A DNA stretch of 64,000 nucleotides, from positions 1-64,000 of the forward strand of contig JAKYXN010000014.1 of NCBI GenBank assembly GCA_022538095.1, in the 5' to 3' direction. Below, piece after piece: positions 60,221-64,000 of the stretch. This DNA is from Puniceicoccaceae bacterium K14. GTDB taxonomy: Bacteria; Verrucomicrobiota; Verrucomicrobiia; Opitutales; Opitutaceae. The first letter of the stretch is position 1. The number at the start of each line of letters is the position of its first letter. The notes beneath the pieces were generated by a model. That model was not told the origin of the DNA and did no database searches. It saw nothing but the letters and a program-made list of their open reading frames with translations. A program made the position numbers and the translations under genes.

Positions 60221-62500
60221 GTGATTGCTACCCTACAAAAAAATCTGTCTCAAAATCTGATATTCGCGATTTGTGTTTTGGTCGCTGCACAGGTGTCTTG
60301 TACGGCGTATTCTGCAGGTACGGGTGTGAATATGCCGTCTGTCATTGGGGGGAATGATGTTGAGGAAGAGTACCCTTGGATGGTGGGGTTCCTGAGTGAC
60401 GATAACTCGCTGACGAACAGTGAGAGGCAATATTGTGCGGGTGTACTGATTCACCCAGAGTGGGTTCTGACGGCGGCCCATTGCGTTGATGGCAGTAGGC
60501 CTGAAGAACTTCGAATGATCTTGGGAGCTTCTGATTTGAATAAGGCGACTAAACATGTGCGAGCCGTGACGATTCTTGTAAACCCAGACTTTTATAATAA
60601 AATTTCAAGGGGAGCGGATATTGCGTTGGTGCGACTTTCGGAACCGATAACGGATGTTGATTCACTTCCTCTGAATTGGGATGTCGAACACGCCCTTAAT
60701 GCTAGTCAAGGGCGGATTCTTGGATGGGGGCGTACCTTAATAGGTGAAGAGGAACCAGTGCGTCCTGAAAAACTTCAAGTGGCGGACGTTTCTGTATTTA
60801 CTTTAGATTACATAAATGATCTTGAACTTTCTAGTCGTACTATCAGTGAAGACTTTATTCCTGCAGGCGATCCAGATTTGCATCGAGGATCTTATTATGG
60901 AGATAGTGGAGGACCTATTCTTATCCGGAACTCGGATACTGAATGGGAATTAGCTGGTATTACGAGTTTCGGGCTTGGAAATTGCATAGATGAGTTCAGT
61001 TATATCTCATTGTATACCAATGTCGCTTCATTTGGAAAATGGATACGGTCTACTGTATTCGAGTCTCCTCTCGAGTTGCCCGGTCTTTCAAATGTCGGAC
61101 CTTTTTTAGGGGACCACCCATCTACAGGTAAGTCAGCTCTGTACACGCAAGTTTGGCCATTTTCAAATGCTGATTTTTCTGAGCTTGTGGTAAATTATAA
61201 GACAGGCGGAGTGGTGGGTGACAATTGGACCACATTGAGCATTGTAGATATATTGTCCGGGCTCGTGGAATTTAATGGCTTTTGGTATTATCGTTTTTCA
61301 TTTGACGATTTTATTTTGGTTGAAAATAGGAAATTCGTAGGTGAAAATTTTATACAAAATTGTTTTCATTTTTTAGAACCTGCGTCCAGCTTTCGCTATT
61401 CGATTAGGTATCTAAAACCTGAGCAGGAAGTTTCTAAAGATCATTATATTTTTCTTAATGAGCTAAGGGAAGGACAAGAGTATCAGCTCGAAGTGAATAA
61501 CTATGAGCCTCGTGTTTTTTCGTGGGGAAGCGAAGGCGAGTCAGGTTTCGAAGTTGAAGAGCTGCCTTTTAAGGCTCGAGCAGGCCGACAATACTTGGCC
61601 TATCTAAATGTTGGCGCTTGGCCGGAATACTTTGCTTATTTAGTGGAAGGCAATTCCGAACCTATTGGAGAATCGACCCGGGTTTCTGGTGCCTTAAACG
61701 AACAGGATGCTGTTAATCGGACGATCGGATATTATTATAAAGCATATGATTTCGACACCTACATTAATGGAGAAGTTAGAATTGTAGTCGATTCCACGTT
61801 TGATGCAGAAATTGAAATATTTGACCGAGAAGGTATTGAGAGTATCGGTTTCTATGATAAGAACGCAGCTGGAGAAACCGAACAATACATATTCAATGGC
61901 AAATCTCTTTCTTCAACTCAGATCAGAGTATCGAATTTTTTGGAAGATGAGCTAGGATCTTTCTCAATAGAAATACAACGTCATCGAGACACTAATACAA
62001 TTAGTGCTCCGGATGAAATGGATCGGGCAATTACGGAGTTCGACGAAACATTTACCTCTTCTAGTGGGGCTGTGAGTTATTATGAGGAATTGGAGCTTAT
62101 TAATTTGCCGATAGGAAAGGAGGTGGTTGTCCGAGTGAACGGCAATAATACCAGGTCTCCGCTTATTGCGGTTTTTGAAAAAGGACCTGATGGTGGGTTG
62201 ATCACTTCTGCTTACGAAGAAGAATGTGTTTCCTTTGCCGAAACTAGTTTTGTGCCTGAGGCTGGAAAGGAATACGAGGCTTGGGTTGTAGTGGTTGGCG
62301 AAGATCGGTTAAACACGAATTACGTTCTGACAACGAGAGTTGAAGATGATTCGACCTTAGACGGTGACAACTTGGGGAGTAAGAAATCTATTTCGAATTC
62401 TCCATTCTTGAGTCCTTTCTCTGAAAGGAGTAGGCGTGAGCTAGATATTGTATTAATGGAGGCATTTTTTAATAAACCGAATAACTTATCTTGGCATTAG
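60221..62500 (+). CDS. Secreted trypsin-like serine protease with C-terminal beta domains
   Basis: A 759-residue protein starting at GTG (60221). The frame has no upstream alternative start that fits, and AGGAG (60200-60204) is too far for a normal Shine-Dalgarno. A signal peptide covers about residues 12-30. The S1 domain begins at VIGGNDVEEEYPWMVGF. The triad is H87 (TAAHC), D133 (ADIALV) and S229 (GDSGGP). Residues about 290-755 form strand-rich domains of unknown type, perhaps pre-peptidase-like. It is probably exported and degrades external protein, or processes surface proteins. Confidence 0.85.
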   Translation: MIATLQKNLSQNLIFAICVLVAAQVSCTAYSAGTGVNMPSVIGGNDVEEEYPWMVGFLSDDNSLTNSERQYCAGVLIHPEWVLTAAHCVDGSRPEELRMILGASDLNKATKHVRAVTILVNPDFYNKISRGADIALVRLSEPITDVDSLPLNWDVEHALNASQGRILGWGRTLIGEEEPVRPEKLQVADVSVFTLDYINDLELSSRTISEDFIPAGDPDLHRGSYYGDSGGPILIRNSDTEWELAGITSFGLGNCIDEFSYISLYTNVASFGKWIRSTVFESPLELPGLSNVGPFLGDHPSTGKSALYTQVWPFSNADFSELVVNYKTGGVVGDNWTTLSIVDILSGLVEFNGFWYYRFSFDDFILVENRKFVGENFIQNCFHFLEPASSFRYSIRYLKPEQEVSKDHYIFLNELREGQEYQLEVNNYEPRVFSWGSEGESGFEVEELPFKARAGRQYLAYLNVGAWPEYFAYLVEGNSEPIGESTRVSGALNEQDAVNRTIGYYYKAYDFDTYINGEVRIVVDSTFDAEIEIFDREGIESIGFYDKNAAGETEQYIFNGKSLSSTQIRVSNFLEDELGSFSIEIQRHRDTNTISAPDEMDRAITEFDETFTSSSGAVSYYEELELINLPIGKEVVVRVNGNNTRSPLIAVFEKGPDGGLITSAYEEECVSFAETSFVPEAGKEYEAWVVVVGEDRLNTNYVLTTRVEDDSTLDGDNLGSKKSISNSPFLSPFSERSRRELDIVLMEAFFNKPNNLSWH

Positions 62501-64000
62501 CGTTTTCCGAGCTTTGAAATGTTCAAAGCAGTTAGTCCATTTTGAAGCAATCGAATGAAAGTTGGGATATGTTTTTCGTGGAGTGCGGAGACTGATTGAG
62601 GTGGAAGTTCGTAGGTAATTGCATGCCAACCGTTTTCTTTCGCCCAACTGCCAAAGGAGCCTGGAGTCGGATAGCCTATGTCTTCGATAAGAGGGAGGTC
62701 TGTTGCGTCTGCGAGCCATTTGCCGAGGTCGCTGAGTTGTGGATCGTCGATACAGGCCAAGGGTGCGTGGAGAGCGATAATCGATTTTGGGGCAAGGTTC
62801 TCGATAAGTCTTATGAGGGCCTGGTTTTCTGGCTCGGATGCGGGCTCGCTCCCTGTTGAGTATTCGACGCGTCCGTGGTTTGGAGCCCATTTTGTAGAAA
62901 CAGGTTCGCTTTGCCAATTTGAGCTTGGGAAATTGCGATTGAGCTCGACTCCAGCAGCATTGCATCGCGTCCCTAACAATGCTCCGTCTGGGTTTGCACA
63001 GAGAACGACAGCTGTACGAGGTGGGGCTGTTTCAAGCGAACGCAGGGCTTTTGATAGAAGTGCAGTTGTCTCTGTCTCTTCACCGTGGATACTCGCGAAG
63101 ATAAGAATATCGGTTTCGCCACTTTGCGGCAAATACACAGTAAGTGGGGTTTTCTTACGAGAATATCCGTAAGTGTGTTCCGGGAAGGTCACAGTGGATC
63201 TACGGGAAATCGGTTTTTCCTGCGGCGTAGAGAGATTCCAGATATCGTTCATTGGGGTTACGCCGGCTCCAAGTTGTTCGCTTGATTGGCGAAAAGACAA
63301 ATGGCCGTTTCGTTCTATGATCCCTTGGAATGGGTCGTTTTGGGTGAGCAGGGCTCCGTCTAGGTCGAGCCAGCGTGCTTGAGAGGAAAGGTGAAAAGCG
63401 GTGGCGATGCCCAAGCTACTTTCTATCATGCACCCAATCTGGCAATCCAATCCAGCGGTGCTTGCCGCTTGAAGGGCGTTTAAAGCGTTTGCGACTCCAC
63501 CGGTTTTAGTTAGCTTAACATTTACGCCGTGGAATCCGATTGCGCAGTGATCTATGTCCTTTTCGTTATGATACGACTCGTCTGCAATCAAGGGAAGAGG
63601 GCTGCGTTCTTTGAGCCAGGCGAGATCCTCGGGTTTCGTACCTTGTGGCATGGGTTGTTCGACAAATTCAGTGTATCCGTCATTGTATAGAATTTCGATG
63701 TTCCTCAAGGCGATTTCTGGGGTAGCCCACGCTTCGTTACCGTCGACTCGAATTGTTTTTTCTGGTGAAACGGAGCGTATGGCTGCGACTGATTCTTTGA
63801 GAGCTGTTGGACCTGCTTTTAGTTTTAGGATTGGATACGAGTGGGCTGCGAGGGCCTTTTCTTTTATCGTTTCCGGAGATCCTAAGCCGATACTATAGGA
63901 GCTTGGTGGATTGGCGATTGGATCGAACTTTAAACCGAGAAGTGTGTGGAGCGGGATTTTTCTCTTTTTTGCAGCTCCGTCGTGCAGTGCGCCATCAATG
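62497..64000 (-). CDS. Fusion of enolase-superfamily L-Ala-D/L-Glu epimerase and MpaA-type murein peptide carboxypeptidase (5' end beyond window)
   Basis: About 500 codons are visible and the frame is still open at the right edge, so the start lies outside. An in-frame TTG at 63708 gives a 403-residue open frame but is not the true start. The N-terminal part has the enolase-superfamily catalytic set: LKLKAG, VDGNEAW, EQPMPQG, ADESY and NVKLTKTGG. The C-terminal part is an M14 carboxypeptidase: zinc ligands in FASIHGEE, VELNRNFPSSNW, IALHAP, and the catalytic Glu in ITYELP. MpaA removes the terminal residue of murein tripeptide, and the epimerase then converts L-Ala-D-Glu. Both steps of murein-peptide recycling are thus on one chain. 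Confidence 0.85.
   Translation of the reverse strand, partial: IDGALHDGAAKKRKIPLHTLLGLKFDPIANPPSSYSIGLGSPETIKEKALAAHSYPILKLKAGPTALKESVAAIRSVSPEKTIRVDGNEAWATPEIALRNIEILYNDGYTEFVEQPMPQGTKPEDLAWLKERSPLPLIADESYHNEKDIDHCAIGFHGVNVKLTKTGGVANALNALQAASTAGLDCQIGCMIESSLGIATAFHLSSQARWLDLDGALLTQNDPFQGIIERNGHLSFRQSSEQLGAGVTPMNDIWNLSTPQEKPISRRSTVTFPEHTYGYSRKKTPLTVYLPQSGETDILIFASIHGEETETTALLSKALRSLETAPPRTAVVLCANPDGALLGTRCNAAGVELNRNFPSSNWQSEPVSTKWAPNHGRVEYSTGSEPASEPENQALIRLIENLAPKSIIALHAPLACIDDPQLSDLGKWLADATDLPLIEDIGYPTPGSFGSWAKENGWHAITYELPPQSVSALHEKHIPTFIRLLQNGLTALNISKLGKR

Overview
The window looks like a chromosomal segment of a heterotrophic Gram-negative bacterium, most likely a member of the Verrucomicrobiota (Opitutae-like). 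I infer this from the mix of genes: a monomeric NADP isocitrate dehydrogenase, phosphoenolpyruvate carboxylase, a porin with a terminal aromatic residue, lipoproteins, a very large secreted repeat protein with the C-terminal style common in that phylum, and many genes without a Shine-Dalgarno sequence. No rRNA gene or other decisive marker is present, so the assignment is tentative. No integrase, transposase, CRISPR array or prophage gene was seen.

Layout. 1-4.6 kb: two adjacent DJ-1/PfpI genes (one an AraC-type regulator), an orphan receiver protein, and a tRNA nucleotidyltransferase/HD gene coupled to a DUF423 membrane protein. 4.7-12.5 kb: rplM-rpsI with promoter and terminator, then argC-argJ-argB-argD-argF-argG ending in a strong terminator. 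12.8-18 kb: a tightly packed porin, cupredoxin and hybrid sensor kinase operon. 18-25.2 kb: an accessory region with a PepSY membrane protein, two head-to-head phosphoribosyltransferase paralogues, three small lipoprotein-type genes, a phosphoribosyltransferase 3'-end fragment, a metallophosphoesterase and two RlaP-type nucleotidyltransferases. It ends in a decayed copy of the argG 3' end plus terminator. 25.3-36 kb: a Na+/phosphate cotransporter with a Pho-box-like element, a YfgM-like protein, a chemoreceptor, purU, carB, a response regulator and a PilC/GspF protein. 36.3-40.8 kb: a nucleoside salvage operon (nupC-like, deoC, deoA, deoD, cdd). 40.9-47 kb: ppc, tRNA-Gly, a repeat protein behind a structured leader, and a glycosyltransferase. 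47-64 kb: YdeI-like, PEBP-like, a PhyH-bicupin fusion, a U32 family protein, a 1638-residue secreted protein, icd, a secreted trypsin-like protease, and a murein-peptide recycling fusion (epimerase plus MpaA-type carboxypeptidase) cut by the window edge.

The most unusual signal is structural. The 3' end of argG recurs in decayed form 12.7 kb downstream (about 25197-25286) and is followed by an argG-like terminator. Inside that interval the 3' end of a phosphoribosyltransferase gene recurs at 22012-22219 with an in-frame stop. These nested gene-end duplications bracket the accessory genes, as expected for insertions at gene 3' ends or for old duplications that have eroded. The accessory cargo includes a possible RNA-repair-like trio (metallophosphoesterase plus two RlaP-type nucleotidyltransferases) and a probable copper/redox sensing operon.
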